NCBI RefSeq assembly: GCF_004115155.1
Contig: NZ_RDSM01000003.1
Span: 744,001-808,000 of the forward strand
From: Granulicella sibirica
Lineage (GTDB): Bacteria; Acidobacteriota; Terriglobia; Terriglobales; Acidobacteriaceae
DNA: 64,000 bases
Direction of reading: 5' to 3'
In this document: one piece after another, positions 24,514 to 33,299 of the stretch
Position numbering within the stretch: position 1 is the first letter of the stretch
How the letters are laid out: every line of letters begins with the position of its first letter
The notes under the pieces: generated by a model
The model's input: only the letters and a program-made list of their open reading frames with translations
Told to the model about the DNA's origin: nothing
Databases searched by the model: none
Translations under genes and position numbers: made by a program

Positions 24514-26595
24514 ATGCGCCTCAAGGTATTATCCTCTCTCTTCCTCCTCATCAGCGGGCTCTGCCTCGGCCAGTCCATCGTCTCCGCCGACACCACACCC
24601 TCTGCTCCGACGAAGGAACCGAAGAAGCCTATCAGCTTCGATCTCAACGCCATCGACAAGACCGCCGATCCCTGTAGCGACTTCTTCCAGTACGCCTGCG
24701 GCAACTGGGTCAAGGCGAACCCCATTCCCCCCGATCAGACCCGCTGGGGCCGCTTCAACGAACTCGCCGACCGCAACCTCTACACTCTCTACCAAGACCT
24801 CAAGACGGCCGCTGACGCCCCGAAGACACCTCTCCAAAAGAAGTACGGTGACTACTTTGCCGCCTGCATGAACGAGGATCTCGCAGACAAGCTCGGAGCC
24901 AAGCCCGTCCAGCCTGAGATGAACGCGATCGCCTCATTTACCGACAAGAAGGCCATCGCCGCTCTCGACCTCGAGTTGCAGAAGAAGTTCGCCAGCGAAG
25001 CCTTCTTCGGCGTCTACGTCAGCCAGGACCAGGTGGACTCCACCAAGCAGATCCTCGCCACGAACCAGGGCGGCCTTACCCTCCCAGACCGTGACTACTA
25101 CCTCAACGACGACGACCGCTCCAAGAAGCTCCGCGAGCAGTACGTCGCCCACGTCAGCAAGATGTTCGAGCTCCTTGGCGACACCTCAGACCTGGCTGCC
25201 AAGGAAGCAGCCGATGTTCTCCGTATTGAGACCACACTTGCCAAAGGGTCGATGGCCCGTGTCGACATGCGCGACCCCGCCAAGCGCTACCACATCATGA
25301 CCGTCGCCGAGATCCAAGCCCTCTCGCCCGACTTCGACTGGCAGAAGTTCCTTGCTGGCATGGGTGTCGGTTCCGCCCCTACCCTCAATGTCGCCTCTCC
25401 CGGCTACGTCAAGGCAGCCAGTGACGTTATCGAGAACGAGAGTATCCCCGCGATCAAGAGCTATCTCCGTTGGCACGGCCTCCACGGTGCCGCTCCGATG
25501 CTCTCGAAACCATTCGTCGACGAAAACTTCAACTTCTTTGCCGCGACCCTCTCCGGCCAGAAAGAGCAGACCCCCCGCTGGAAGCGCTGCACACGCCTCA
25601 CTGACTCCGCCCTTGGCGAAGCCGTCGGCCAGGACTGGGTGAAACAGAACTTCCCACCCGACGCCAAGGCCAATATGGAGAAGCTCGTCGCCGCCCTCGA
25701 GCGCGCTCTCGCCGAAGATATCCGCACCATCGGCTGGATGGGCGATGACACCAAGGTCGAAGCCCGCAAGAAGCTCGACGCTTTCCGCCAGAAGATCGGC
25801 TACCCCGAGAACTGGCGCGACTACAGCAAGCTCACCGTCCAGCGGGACGACCTCCTCGGCAACTCCGAACGCAACGAGATCTTCGAGAACAACCGCGATC
25901 TCGCCAAACTCGGCCAGCCCGTCGACGAGAAGGAGTGGGGCATGACGCCTCCCACCGTAAACGCCTACTACAGCCCCTCGATGAACGACATCAACTTTCC
26001 TGCGGGCATTCTCCAGCCGCCCTTCTACGACAACAACGCGGACTCCGCGGTCAACTTCGGCGCCATCGGCGTCGTCATCGGCCATGAGATGACCCACGGC
26101 TTCGACGACCAGGGCTCGAAGTATGATCCCCACGGCAACGTCCGCCAGTGGTGGACCGCCGACGACAAGAAGAAGTTCGACGAGCGGACCGACTGCGAAG
26201 CGACCGAGTACTCAGGCTTCAAGGTCGCCGAGGGCCAGAACCTCAACGGCAAGCTGACCCTTGGCGAGAACACGGCGGATAACGGCGGCATCCGCATCGC
26301 CTTCCAGGCTCTGCAGGAAGCCATCGCCCAACCCGACTCCAATGCCCTCGCCGGCTACACTGGCGGAAAGAAGGACGGTTATACCCCGGCGCAGCGGTTC
26401 TTTGTCTCCTTCGCCCAAGTCTGGTGCGGTAGTCAGACCGAGCAATCCGCCCGCGTCCTTGCCCGCACCGACCCCCACAGCACAGGCGAGTGGCGCGTCA
26501 AAGGAACCGTGCAGAACTTCGAGGAGTTCGGTAAAGCCTTTGGCTGCAAAGTGGGCCAGCCCATGATGCCTCAGAACGCCTGCCGTGTCTGGTAG
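24514..26595 (+). CDS. M13 family metallopeptidase (PepO/neprilysin-like)
   Basis: The 693-residue zinc peptidase has a signal peptide (about 1-25) and the M13 hallmarks. H-E-M-T-H at 524-528 supplies the catalytic glutamate and two zinc histidines, and G-E-N-T-A-D-N-G-G supplies the third ligand Glu585 and Asp589. N-A-Y-Y-S-P-S-M-N-D-I upstream is the substrate-binding N-A-Y-Y motif. The C-terminus ends in C-R-V-W, as in neprilysin-type enzymes. It probably degrades oligopeptides in the periplasm or outside. Start: ATG preceded by AGGAG at about 24504. Confidence 0.93.
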   Translation: MRLKVLSSLFLLISGLCLGQSIVSADTTPSAPTKEPKKPISFDLNAIDKTADPCSDFFQYACGNWVKANPIPPDQTRWGRFNELADRNLYTLYQDLKTAADAPKTPLQKKYGDYFAACMNEDLADKLGAKPVQPEMNAIASFTDKKAIAALDLELQKKFASEAFFGVYVSQDQVDSTKQILATNQGGLTLPDRDYYLNDDDRSKKLREQYVAHVSKMFELLGDTSDLAAKEAADVLRIETTLAKGSMARVDMRDPAKRYHIMTVAEIQALSPDFDWQKFLAGMGVGSAPTLNVASPGYVKAASDVIENESIPAIKSYLRWHGLHGAAPMLSKPFVDENFNFFAATLSGQKEQTPRWKRCTRLTDSALGEAVGQDWVKQNFPPDAKANMEKLVAALERALAEDIRTIGWMGDDTKVEARKKLDAFRQKIGYPENWRDYSKLTVQRDDLLGNSERNEIFENNRDLAKLGQPVDEKEWGMTPPTVNAYYSPSMNDINFPAGILQPPFYDNNADSAVNFGAIGVVIGHEMTHGFDDQGSKYDPHGNVRQWWTADDKKKFDERTDCEATEYSGFKVAEGQNLNGKLTLGENTADNGGIRIAFQALQEAIAQPDSNALAGYTGGKKDGYTPAQRFFVSFAQVWCGSQTEQSARVLARTDPHSTGEWRVKGTVQNFEEFGKAFGCKVGQPMMPQNACRVW

Positions 26596-26905
26596 CCCCT
26601 CTACCGGAAAGCGACGGGCGGGCTTCGGCTCGGCCGTCTCACTTAAATTCTTCAAAAAGCGCGACTGGCAGCGACCAAACGCGTTCAGCCCCGTCTATCG
26701 ACCATCGAACCAGTGCGGGGGAGTTGTATGCCGGTTCGATCCAAGGCTACGTTTCGCTCAAGTGTCTGCTTTTCAGGTCGCATAGGGCACACGGATTGGC
26801 GCAAAGTCACGTCTGCTTCTACAATCGGAAGAAGGAATATCCCTACAGAGTTGCTCGCAGCACAGCACGGCATCGGTTTGCCGTCAGCGAGGATGAAGGA
26901 ACCGC
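26596..26905. other. 310-bp intergenic region with one promoter candidate
   Basis: I find no convincing gene here. Short ORFs exist but lack family features. The right half is AT-richer than its surroundings and holds the promoter candidate at 26796-26825. A short A/G-rich leader follows up to the lipoprotein ATG. Confidence 0.5.
26796..26825 (+). promoter_or_regulatory. Candidate sigma-70 promoter for the first beta-propeller lipoprotein
   Basis: A -35-like TTGGCG (26796-26801) and a -10-like TACAAT (26820-26825) are separated by 18 bp. The transcript would start about 75 bases ahead of the lipoprotein ATG. Confidence 0.4.
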
Positions 26906-28135
26906 ATGAAGTTGAGCAAGATCGGCCGTATTTCTATGGCCTTCGTAGCATCCGTGGCAATGGGCCTGGGTATGACGGCCTGTGGTGGTGGCACAATCGG
27001 TTTCATGTGGGTTCTGGGAACCCAATACAACCAGATTGCCGGATTTAAGATCGACGACTTCACCGGGAACCTGACCGCGATCCCGCACTCTCCGTTCGCG
27101 TCCGGCGGGACCAACCCAGTCATGCTCGCCGTAAAGCCCGGTGGACGCTATGTCTACGTGATCAACAAGGCGACCGGGACCAACGGGAACATCTCCGAGT
27201 TCAGTGTAGGCGGCGACGGCGTGCTCACCTTCCAGCAGAGCTACAGCAGCCAGGGCAATACGCCTGTCTGGCTCGCGGTCGATAGCGGCGGAAACTTCCT
27301 CTATGTCCTCGATCAGCAGGCTCCCGCTCTCACAACCACTGTGAACGGCGTCACCACGACGACCGCGCAGACTGTCGGCGACATCACCGTCTTCGCAATC
27401 GCGGCCGACACGGGCCGTTTGACCCTGGTCACCAACCAGCAGTCGCTCTCCTCGACGGGCGTGCAGAAGACCTACTTCCCGGTTGGCGGGTCGCCCACCC
27501 AGGTGCGCGTCACCTCCGGCGGATGTCTCTTCACCGTCAACTCTGCGGATCAGACCATCTCGCCCTATCAGACCAACTCGAGCACGGGCCAGCTTACCCT
27601 GACCACAAACTCGACCATCACGACGTCGGCGCAGAGCATCTCCTCGATCAACGTATCGGGCAGCAACGTCTATCTGACCGACACGGGTGCGAATCAGATC
27701 CTGCCTTACACGGTAGGAACCAACTGCGCGCTCAACACGGCGAATGGTGGCGCGGTCAATAACCTCGCCCTCACCTCCGGTCCGACGCAGATCCTGGTCG
27801 ACTCGACCAGCAAGTACCTCTACGTGATCAACCAGTCGACGACCAACTCGCAGAACGCCAACAGCACCATCTCGGCCTTCACGATCGACGCCACGACCGG
27901 CAAGCTTCAGGCGCTGGCCGATACGAACAACCCGTACTCGATCGGATCGGGTCCGGTGTGCCTCGCCGAGGATCCGACCAACCAGTACATCTACACGTCC
28001 AACAACACCGATGGCACGGTGACGGGAAAAATCATCGATAAGAACACGGGGAAACTCTCGGCTCTGCGGGTGAACTCGACCTTCCCAGCGACCGGTCAGG
28101 CTACGTGCCTGGCGATCAGCGGAAACGTCAGCTAA
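26906..28135 (+). CDS. Lactonase-family beta-propeller lipoprotein, copy 1
   Basis: The 409-residue protein has a lipoprotein signal peptide ending at the M-T-A-C lipobox (about residue 26). It is followed by repeated blades with Y-V-Y-V-I-N, F-L-Y-V-L-D and Y-L-Y-V-I-N strands and D-x-x-T-G-x-L turns, typical of 6-phosphogluconolactonase-like seven-bladed propellers. Ser, Thr and Asn are abundant, as in secreted acidobacterial proteins. Lactonase activity is not assured, as many members are only structural relatives. A paralogue follows directly downstream on the same strand. Confidence 0.8.
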   Translation: MKLSKIGRISMAFVASVAMGLGMTACGGGTIGFMWVLGTQYNQIAGFKIDDFTGNLTAIPHSPFASGGTNPVMLAVKPGGRYVYVINKATGTNGNISEFSVGGDGVLTFQQSYSSQGNTPVWLAVDSGGNFLYVLDQQAPALTTTVNGVTTTTAQTVGDITVFAIAADTGRLTLVTNQQSLSSTGVQKTYFPVGGSPTQVRVTSGGCLFTVNSADQTISPYQTNSSTGQLTLTTNSTITTSAQSISSINVSGSNVYLTDTGANQILPYTVGTNCALNTANGGAVNNLALTSGPTQILVDSTSKYLYVINQSTTNSQNANSTISAFTIDATTGKLQALADTNNPYSIGSGPVCLAEDPTNQYIYTSNNTDGTVTGKIIDKNTGKLSALRVNSTFPATGQATCLAISGNVS

Positions 28136-28216
28136 CCCATCTGCGGAAGCGGCTTGCGTGCGGGGCAGATACTTGCCTCGCACATCAGCTCTCAAGAGAC
28201 ATAAAAAGATCACGAC

Positions 28217-28235
28217 GGGCGCGTATTCAGCGCCC
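28217..28235 (+). other. Short hairpin between the two propeller genes
   Basis: GGGCGC (28217-28222) and GCGCCC (28230-28235) pair around a 7-base GTATTCA loop, 17 bases before the second ATG. There is no U run. It may affect translation of the downstream copy or act as an inefficient terminator. Confidence 0.4.
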
Positions 28236-28251
28236 GGGAATCAGGAAGCGC

Positions 28252-29493
28252 ATGAAGTTGCATACGATAGGCCGGGTTGCGAAGGCCTCGATTTTATCCC
28301 TGGCGATTGGTCTCGGCATCACGGCTTGCAGCCGCGACTACACCCTCGCGTACCTCTACGTTACGACCGCGAAGGCCAACCCGGGACTGATCAACGCGTA
28401 CAACGTCGACTATCAGTCCGGTGCGCTCATCCAGATCGCCGACTCCCCTATCCCTTCGGGGGGCAAGAACCCAGTCGCCATCGTGGCGGCCCCGAACGCT
28501 AAGTTCGTCTATGTCGTTCATCGCGACGATTCCACTGTCGTTGAGTTCGCTATCGGCACCGATGGTAAGCTCTACGCCCAGCACACTTATAACGTCACTG
28601 GAAGTTTCCCTGTCGCCGCCGCGATCGATCCCACCGGGACGTTCCTGTATGTGGCATTCCTCTACCAGTCTGGCTACACGACGGCGTCGCCCGGACCTGG
28701 CGGAGTCACCATCTTCCCCATCGGCTCGGATAACAGCCTCGGTACCCCTGTCACGACCAACGGCCTGAGCTACCAGCCTGTCGGCAACAACCCGATTGCG
28801 ATCGTGGCCAGTCCCTCGCTCGCCTCGAACGCCGCTGCTCGTTACGTCTACGTGGTAGATCAGGAGACGACAGGCAACTCGACTATCCTCGGCTTCAACC
28901 AGAACACCACAACTGGAGCCTTGACCCCCAACGCGGGAACCTCGATCACCACGGTGAACGCTACGACGGTCGCCACCGGAACCAAGGTCGGTGTCCTCCC
29001 GAGCGCAGTTGCGGAAGATCCCACAGGTCGCTTCGTCTATGTGACGGATCAATCGCTGAATGAAGTTTTCGGCTTCGACGTCGAAGCGGGCGGCGTCCTG
29101 CAACCGATGGTGAGCAGCCCGTTCTCGACCGGCCTCTTCCCGGTTGGCCTCACGATTGATCCTCGTGGAACCTATCTCTATACCGCCAACTACAACGCGA
29201 ACACGGTCTCTGCCTTCGTGATCAACACGTCAACCGGATCGCTGACTGCGTCCTCCGGTTCCGCTTCGATCGCCGTTGGCACCGGCCCCACCTGTGTCAC
29301 GATTGAGCCCGCCCGCGGTATTTACCTGTTTACTTCAAATAACTTGGATAACACGGTAAGCGGGGAGCAACTCAACCCACACAACGGCGGCCTTACAAAT
29401 ATCCAGAACACCCCGTTCACCGCGAGCGGTCTCCCGAGCTGTGCCGTGGCGGTAGCCAACGGTTCTCATCCGACCCAGGCGATCGACAACTAA
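28252..29493 (+). CDS. Lactonase-family beta-propeller lipoprotein, copy 2
   Basis: The 413-residue protein has a signal peptide and lipobox I-T-A-C followed by beta-propeller blades: Y-V-V-H-R-D, F-L-Y-V-A-F, R-Y-V-Y-V-V-D, R-F-V-Y-V-T-D and Y-L-Y-T-A-N. The ATG at 28252 is chosen because it gives a proper lipoprotein signal (M-K-L-H-T-I-G-R) almost identical in style to the first copy (M-K-L-S-K-I-G-R), and AGGAAG lies just upstream. An in-frame ATG at 28105 would add 49 basic residues overlapping the first gene. It is a tandem duplicate that has diverged; the ligand is unknown. Confidence 0.8.
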   Translation: MKLHTIGRVAKASILSLAIGLGITACSRDYTLAYLYVTTAKANPGLINAYNVDYQSGALIQIADSPIPSGGKNPVAIVAAPNAKFVYVVHRDDSTVVEFAIGTDGKLYAQHTYNVTGSFPVAAAIDPTGTFLYVAFLYQSGYTTASPGPGGVTIFPIGSDNSLGTPVTTNGLSYQPVGNNPIAIVASPSLASNAAARYVYVVDQETTGNSTILGFNQNTTTGALTPNAGTSITTVNATTVATGTKVGVLPSAVAEDPTGRFVYVTDQSLNEVFGFDVEAGGVLQPMVSSPFSTGLFPVGLTIDPRGTYLYTANYNANTVSAFVINTSTGSLTASSGSASIAVGTGPTCVTIEPARGIYLFTSNNLDNTVSGEQLNPHNGGLTNIQNTPFTASGLPSCAVAVANGSHPTQAIDN

Positions 29494-29510
29494 GCCTCGC
29501 CCTTGGCAGG

Positions 29511-29541
29511 CAAAAGCCCCGCAGATGCGGGGCTTTTGCTT
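29511..29541 (+). terminator. Intrinsic terminator of the propeller operon
   Basis: AAAAGCCCCGC (29512-29522) and GCGGGGCTTTT (29527-29537) form an 11-bp stem with an AGAT loop and an A/T-flanked end on both sides. It lies just after the second lipoprotein stop and can work in both directions. Confidence 0.88.
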
Positions 29542-29587
29542 TGACCACTGATTCTGCTTCTCGTATCAAACCCGATACCAAACATAG

Positions 29588-29613
29588 AAAGGGAGCCTCA
29601 AAGGCTCCCTTTC
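29588..29613 (-). terminator. Intrinsic terminator downstream of pyrH
   Basis: GGGAGCC (29591-29597) pairs with GGCTCCC (29603-29609) around a 5-nt loop, extended by AAA and TTT to 10 bp. It lies 20 bases after the pyrH stop on the minus strand and converges with the plus-strand terminator, so transcription from both sides is blocked. Confidence 0.75.
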
Positions 29614-29632
29614 AGACGCAAGCAGAAAGCGG

Positions 29633-30337
29633 CTAGGGTGTCACAATCGTCCCCAGCTGCTCTCCACTGATCACCCGCGCGATATTCCCCTCTTCGCGCA
29701 TGCTGAAAACCATCATGGGCATGTTGTTATCCCGGCAGAGCGACACCGCTGTTGTATCCATCACCTTCAGCTCAAGCCGCAGGATGTCGTTATACGTCAC
29801 CGTTTCATACCGTTTCGCGGTCGGGTCTTTCTTCGGATCAGCCGTATAAATTCCATCCACGCTCGTAGCCTTCAAAAGGATGTCGGCCTTGATTTCCATC
29901 GCCCTCAGGCTGGCCGCCGTGTCGGTTGAAAAGTAAGGATTTCCCGTGCCAGCCGCGAAGATCACGATGCGACCCTTTTCCAGATGTCGCATGGCCCGCC
30001 TGCGAATGTAAGGCTCTGCCACCTGGTGCATCTCGATCGCCGACATCACCCGGCAGAACAGCCCGAGCTTCTCGATTGCGTCTTGCAGCGCGATGGCGTT
30101 GATCACCGTCGACAGCATGCCCATGTGATCGGCGGCCACGCGATCCATATCGATCGCCTGCTGCGCGACGCCACGGAAGAAGTTTCCTCCCCCGACGACG
30201 ATGCCGATTTGGCATCCAAGTGCGTGAACAGTGGCGATTTCGGCGGCTACTTTATGGATGAAGACCGCATCGATACCGAAGCCGGCACCCGCAGCGAGGG
30301 CTTCTCCGGAGAGTTTGAGGAGGACTCTTTTGTACAT
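29633..30337 (-). CDS. pyrH: Uridylate (UMP) kinase
   Basis: The 234-residue protein is an amino-acid-kinase-fold bacterial UMP kinase, making UDP from UMP in the cytosol for RNA, DNA and cell-wall precursors. Signatures are [12 protein letters not shown] near the start, [10 protein letters not shown], and the acceptor-site region with [15 protein letters not shown]. The ATG giving M-Y-K-R-V-L is preferred; an upstream ATG would add ten residues. Unlike many genomes, tsf and frr are not next to it. Confidence 0.95.
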   Translation of the reverse strand: MYKRVLLKLSGEALAAGAGFGIDAVFIHKVAAEIATVHALGCQIGIVVGGGNFFRGVAQQAIDMDRVAADHMGMLSTVINAIALQDAIEKLGLFCRVMSAIEMHQVAEPYIRRRAMRHLEKGRIVIFAAGTGNPYFSTDTAASLRAMEIKADILLKATSVDGIYTADPKKDPTAKRYETVTYNDILRLELKVMDTTAVSLCRDNNMPMMVFSMREEGNIARVISGEQLGTIVTP

Positions 30338-30399
30338 GTCAGGTCTAAGTATCGCATGCCACAACAAGGTGGAAGGACCAATCTTCTGGCGTGCGGCTA

Positions 30400-31503
30400 C
30401 TAGAAGATCTTGAGGTGGATCGTAAGGTACTTCTTTGGGTCGGACCGGATCGTTGTCACCAGGTTCGTGCTCTCGGTCAGCAGCTTGTTCAGGTTCGTAT
30501 AAGCCGCATCGTCTGTGGCAAGCTTACCCAGCGTGCCCCGGCCCTGGCTCACACCAGCGACCAGCGTATTCACCTGCGTCAGCGTATCGTTCAGCGAGTC
30601 GCGGAACTTTGGATCGTTCAGAAGTAGCGCCGCCGCGCCCTTGCCGTTCTGCGCATCGGCCATCAGAGAGTTCGCACGTGTCAGCGTCTGGTTCAGGTTG
30701 TTATAGAGCGTTTCATCCTTCAGTAGCTTGCCCGCCGTGCCCTGCCCGTTGTCAAGTGAGTTCGCGATGTCGCTCAGTTTTGCAACCGTGCCGTTCAACC
30801 TGTTGTAGAGTTCGTCGTCGTTGATGAGCTTTCCGACAGATCCGTGGCCCGAGTTCAGGTTCTTGGTCAGCGTATGAAGCTCGTCAACCGTGGCATTGGC
30901 CTTGTTATACAGATCGGGGTTGTTGATCAACTGCCCAACAGACCCCTTGCCCGAGGATAAGTTATCGACGATGGTGTTCATCTTCGCCAGGATGACATTC
31001 AGTGTTTCGATCGTGCCCTGGCTGGCCTTCACCACATCCTGCAGGTTCGGCGTCTCGAGCGTATGGAGTTCGTCTCCATCCTGAAGTGGTCCGCCGGTTG
31101 AGAACTGGCTGTTGAGGTCGACAACCGTATCGCCCAGCACACCCACCGTCGTCAACGCGGCCTTTGAATCCTTATGCAGGCTCGACTGGTACTTGCTATC
31201 GAGCTTCATGATCACTTGGACGGGGGTTAGTTTGCGGTCCGGCGTCGCCACGATCCGGACGCTCTTCACCGTTCCGACGGTCACGCCCTGGAGATTTACT
31301 GCCGCGCCTTCTTTCAGTCCGGCCGCATTCTCGAAGTACGTCGTCACCTCAAGCTTGTGCGACGTAATGCCCATTCCCGAAGAACTCGTCATCAGGAACA
31401 GAAGCGTGACCAGCACGACGGCCGCTACCAGCACGATAATCCCCACCTTCAGTTGCGACCATCGGACCTCGTGCTGACTGGGCATTTCCTCTCCTGGCGT
31501 CAA
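30400..31503 (-). CDS. MCE/MlaD-family lipid-transport protein with five 34-residue C-terminal repeats
   Basis: The 367-residue protein has a single N-terminal membrane anchor (about 19-38), one MCE domain (about 48-130) with the [12 protein letters not shown] core, and a long C-terminal region made of exact 34-residue repeats (182-351). MlaD-type proteins form hexamers in the periplasm that carry phospholipids between membranes. Usually mlaE and mlaF (permease and ATPase) are adjacent, but neither is here. The neighbours are pyrH and acpS. An internal start at Met7 would also fit. The gene runs toward pyrH with a 62-base gap. Confidence 0.88.
   Translation of the reverse strand: MTPGEEMPSQHEVRWSQLKVGIIVLVAAVVLVTLLFLMTSSSGMGITSHKLEVTTYFENAAGLKEGAAVNLQGVTVGTVKSVRIVATPDRKLTPVQVIMKLDSKYQSSLHKDSKAALTTVGVLGDTVVDLNSQFSTGGPLQDGDELHTLETPNLQDVVKASQGTIETLNVILAKMNTIVDNLSSGKGSVGQLINNPDLYNKANATVDELHTLTKNLNSGHGSVGKLINDDELYNRLNGTVAKLSDIANSLDNGQGTAGKLLKDETLYNNLNQTLTRANSLMADAQNGKGAAALLLNDPKFRDSLNDTLTQVNTLVAGVSQGRGTLGKLATDDAAYTNLNKLLTESTNLVTTIRSDPKKYLTIHLKIF
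30451..30960 (-). repeat. Five tandem 102-bp (34-codon) repeats in the mlaD-like gene
   Basis: Residues 182-351 fall into five units of exactly 34 residues with no gaps. Each begins with x-x-x-G-x-G, then a hydrophobic K/L-L-x-x-D/N segment, an aromatic Y or F and an N-x-T-L-type helix. The first three are the most alike (G-S-V-G, L-Y-N, L-N), and the fourth and fifth are more divergent. The periodicity suggests a stacked alpha-helical rod or a long coiled-coil barrel. Confidence 0.85.
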
Positions 31504-31721
31504 TCAATCAAAACACTGTGTGAGCGCGGACGAACAGCGCGACATCCAACAACCGGTTCGTGGAGCGGAGTCGGTCCCAGCATACCATCCGGACCTCCCG
31601 GAAAAGCCGCCTTCGCACACCCAAACCGGGTCCTATCGCCTTGCAACTGAACCGTATATCGAGTGGATGCAGAAAGAGCTCCCCGGGCTTCACAACGACA
31701 GCCACTTTGCCGGAGCCAGCG

Positions 31722-32105
31722 TTAATTGCCCTCAAGCACTACCACTGCCATCGCCACATCCCGGCTATGCGTCAGGCTCAACGAAATTCTCGTTACGCCC
31801 AGTTCGGTCGCCAGCTCCGCAGCCCTGCCGTGAAAGCGCAGCATCGGCCTCTGCCCCGGCGCACGGCTTACGGCAAACTCGGTCCAACTCACGCCGTGGC
31901 TTATACCCGTCCCGAGGGCCTTGGCCGCCGCCTCCTTCGCTGCGAACCGCGCTGCGAAGCTCTCCGCCGCGTTCTTCACCTTGCGCTGGCAATACGCGAC
32001 CTCCTCGGTCGTATACACCCGTCGCAGGAACGCCTCGCCAAACCGCTCGACGCTTTTTGCGATTCGGCTGATCTCGATTAAGTCGGTTCCGACTCCAAGC
32101 ACCAT
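31722..32105 (-). CDS. acpS: Holo-[acyl-carrier-protein] synthase
   Basis: The 127-residue protein has the AcpS motifs: G-V-G-T-D-L-I-E-I at the N-terminus, R-F-A-A-K-E-A-A-A-K-A-L with the catalytic Asp/Glu region, and L-S-L-T-H-S-R-D near the C-terminus. It transfers 4'-phosphopantetheine from CoA to the acyl carrier protein serine. The ATG at 32105 gives M-V-L-G-V-G-T-D, matching the family start; longer in-frame starts add non-homologous residues. Confidence 0.95.
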   Translation of the reverse strand: MVLGVGTDLIEISRIAKSVERFGEAFLRRVYTTEEVAYCQRKVKNAAESFAARFAAKEAAAKALGTGISHGVSWTEFAVSRAPGQRPMLRFHGRAAELATELGVTRISLSLTHSRDVAMAVVVLEGN

Positions 32106-32251
32106 CGCCAACCGTACCATAATCACCCGCCAGATCCCACCTCGGTACCGTGCGTAACGTGACCGGCTGAAGCTCTGTCGAGTCATGACGGGGTGGGCTC
32201 CTCCGATGAAGACCCTGACGGCAGAACCCCAAAGCCGCGAGGACACCAAAC

Positions 32252-32611
32252 ATGCAATCCATCGACCTGCAAGCTCATACCTACGAAGAGCGCCACGGAC
32301 TGGTCCCCAGTCTCACTGCCATGGTCTCCCACTGCGGAGCCTGGATTACAGACCGCAGAACCATCTCCGCAACAACGCTTGAGCTTCGCCTCGAAATCCA
32401 GCTCCGGTCAGCAATGGATCTTTACGCCGCCCTGCTCTCCACCGGCCTCGAACTCACCCGTCGCGGTCATCAGTCCATGGTCGATCTCTGCAACTGCCAG
32501 CGCTACCTGGCAACCGGCGAAGCGAAGCTGATCACCATCCGCCTCGAACTAGCCTTCCTCGAAGACATCACCCTGCATTCGCTTCTCTTCGGCCAGCCTC
32601 ACTTCGCTTGA
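32252..32611 (+). CDS. Hypothetical cytoplasmic protein
   Basis: The 119-residue ORF has no signal peptide, a Cys/His-containing middle and a predominantly helical, Leu-rich second half. It starts 147 bases divergent from acpS. No family is recognised. The amino-acid composition looks like a genuine small globular protein rather than shadow coding, but there is no independent evidence. Confidence 0.45.
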   Translation: MQSIDLQAHTYEERHGLVPSLTAMVSHCGAWITDRRTISATTLELRLEIQLRSAMDLYAALLSTGLELTRRGHQSMVDLCNCQRYLATGEAKLITIRLELAFLEDITLHSLLFGQPHFA

Positions 32612-32631
32612 TCCCAAACTGACTCCGGCGC

Positions 32632-33234
32632 CTACCGCAGACGCAGCGCGGTAGGCTTGTGGCCGAGGCTGTCGGTGTCTCCAATCACAAGCCATCCCCA
32701 GCCCGTCCATCCCCGCGTCAGTACAAGAGAGAGCTCCCCGTCTCCACCTTCGACTCGAAACACTGGTTGGCTTTCAGTCTGTCCTCCAGCGGGAAGCCGC
32801 AACGTCAGCGGCACCCCCCCAAGACCAACCGTCCGTCCCCACTTGCTTCCCGATCCATCCATCAGGTAAGCCTCGATCCCATTCACTGCCCGCTGTTCAC
32901 CGCTACGGTTCGCCACACGAACCGCAACCTGTAACAAGCGCCCTCCGCCTCTCCCTTTGAACTCTCCGACTGACTGCACGCCAGCCACCGCGTAGCAGAT
33001 CCTATCGAAGCACTCTTCCTGCCCTGGAACCAGGACGCGCTGGGCCTGAAAATGCCCAGTCAGCACCACGGCGCCCACATACACCACCAGCACGCCCACG
33101 ATCCAAAGCACGCTTCGCCGCGCCCTCGGCCTGTCACCCGTGGCGAGTGCCAGCAGTGTCCCGAGGACGCCAATCGCCGTCCATCCAGCAACACCTCCCA
33201 GCAGCCACTCGAAAACGCGCATCGCGAACCTCAC
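32632..33234 (-). CDS. Hypothetical membrane protein with C-terminal beta domain
   Basis: The 200-residue protein has two N-terminal hydrophobic segments (about 8-30 and 42-62) and a soluble C-terminal part of about 120 residues with alternating Val/Leu/Thr strands. Cys75 and Cys80 lie near its beginning and could form a disulfide. The pattern of R-V-A-N-R-S-G and L-P-A-G-G-Q resembles immunoglobulin-like DUF4352-type domains, but this is weak. It converges on the preceding hypothetical gene. Start: the first ATG; Met5 is also possible. Confidence 0.55.
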   Translation of the reverse strand: MRFAMRVFEWLLGGVAGWTAIGVLGTLLALATGDRPRARRSVLWIVGVLVVYVGAVVLTGHFQAQRVLVPGQEECFDRICYAVAGVQSVGEFKGRGGGRLLQVAVRVANRSGEQRAVNGIEAYLMDGSGSKWGRTVGLGGVPLTLRLPAGGQTESQPVFRVEGGDGELSLVLTRGWTGWGWLVIGDTDSLGHKPTALRLR

Positions 33235-33299
33235 TCGGGTAGACTTTACCCTAGCGCAGTGCGAACCATCGCGCTCGCACGAGAGAGTCCCTGAACGCT

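Noticed and set aside
26730..26745. GGTTCGATCC motif resembling a tRNA T-loop
   Set aside because: The flanks do not form a T-stem or an acceptor stem, and no anticodon arm is visible.
31508..31735. 75-residue minus ORF between mlaD-like gene and acpS
   Set aside because: It overlaps the acpS 3' end and has no domain or good ribosome-binding site.
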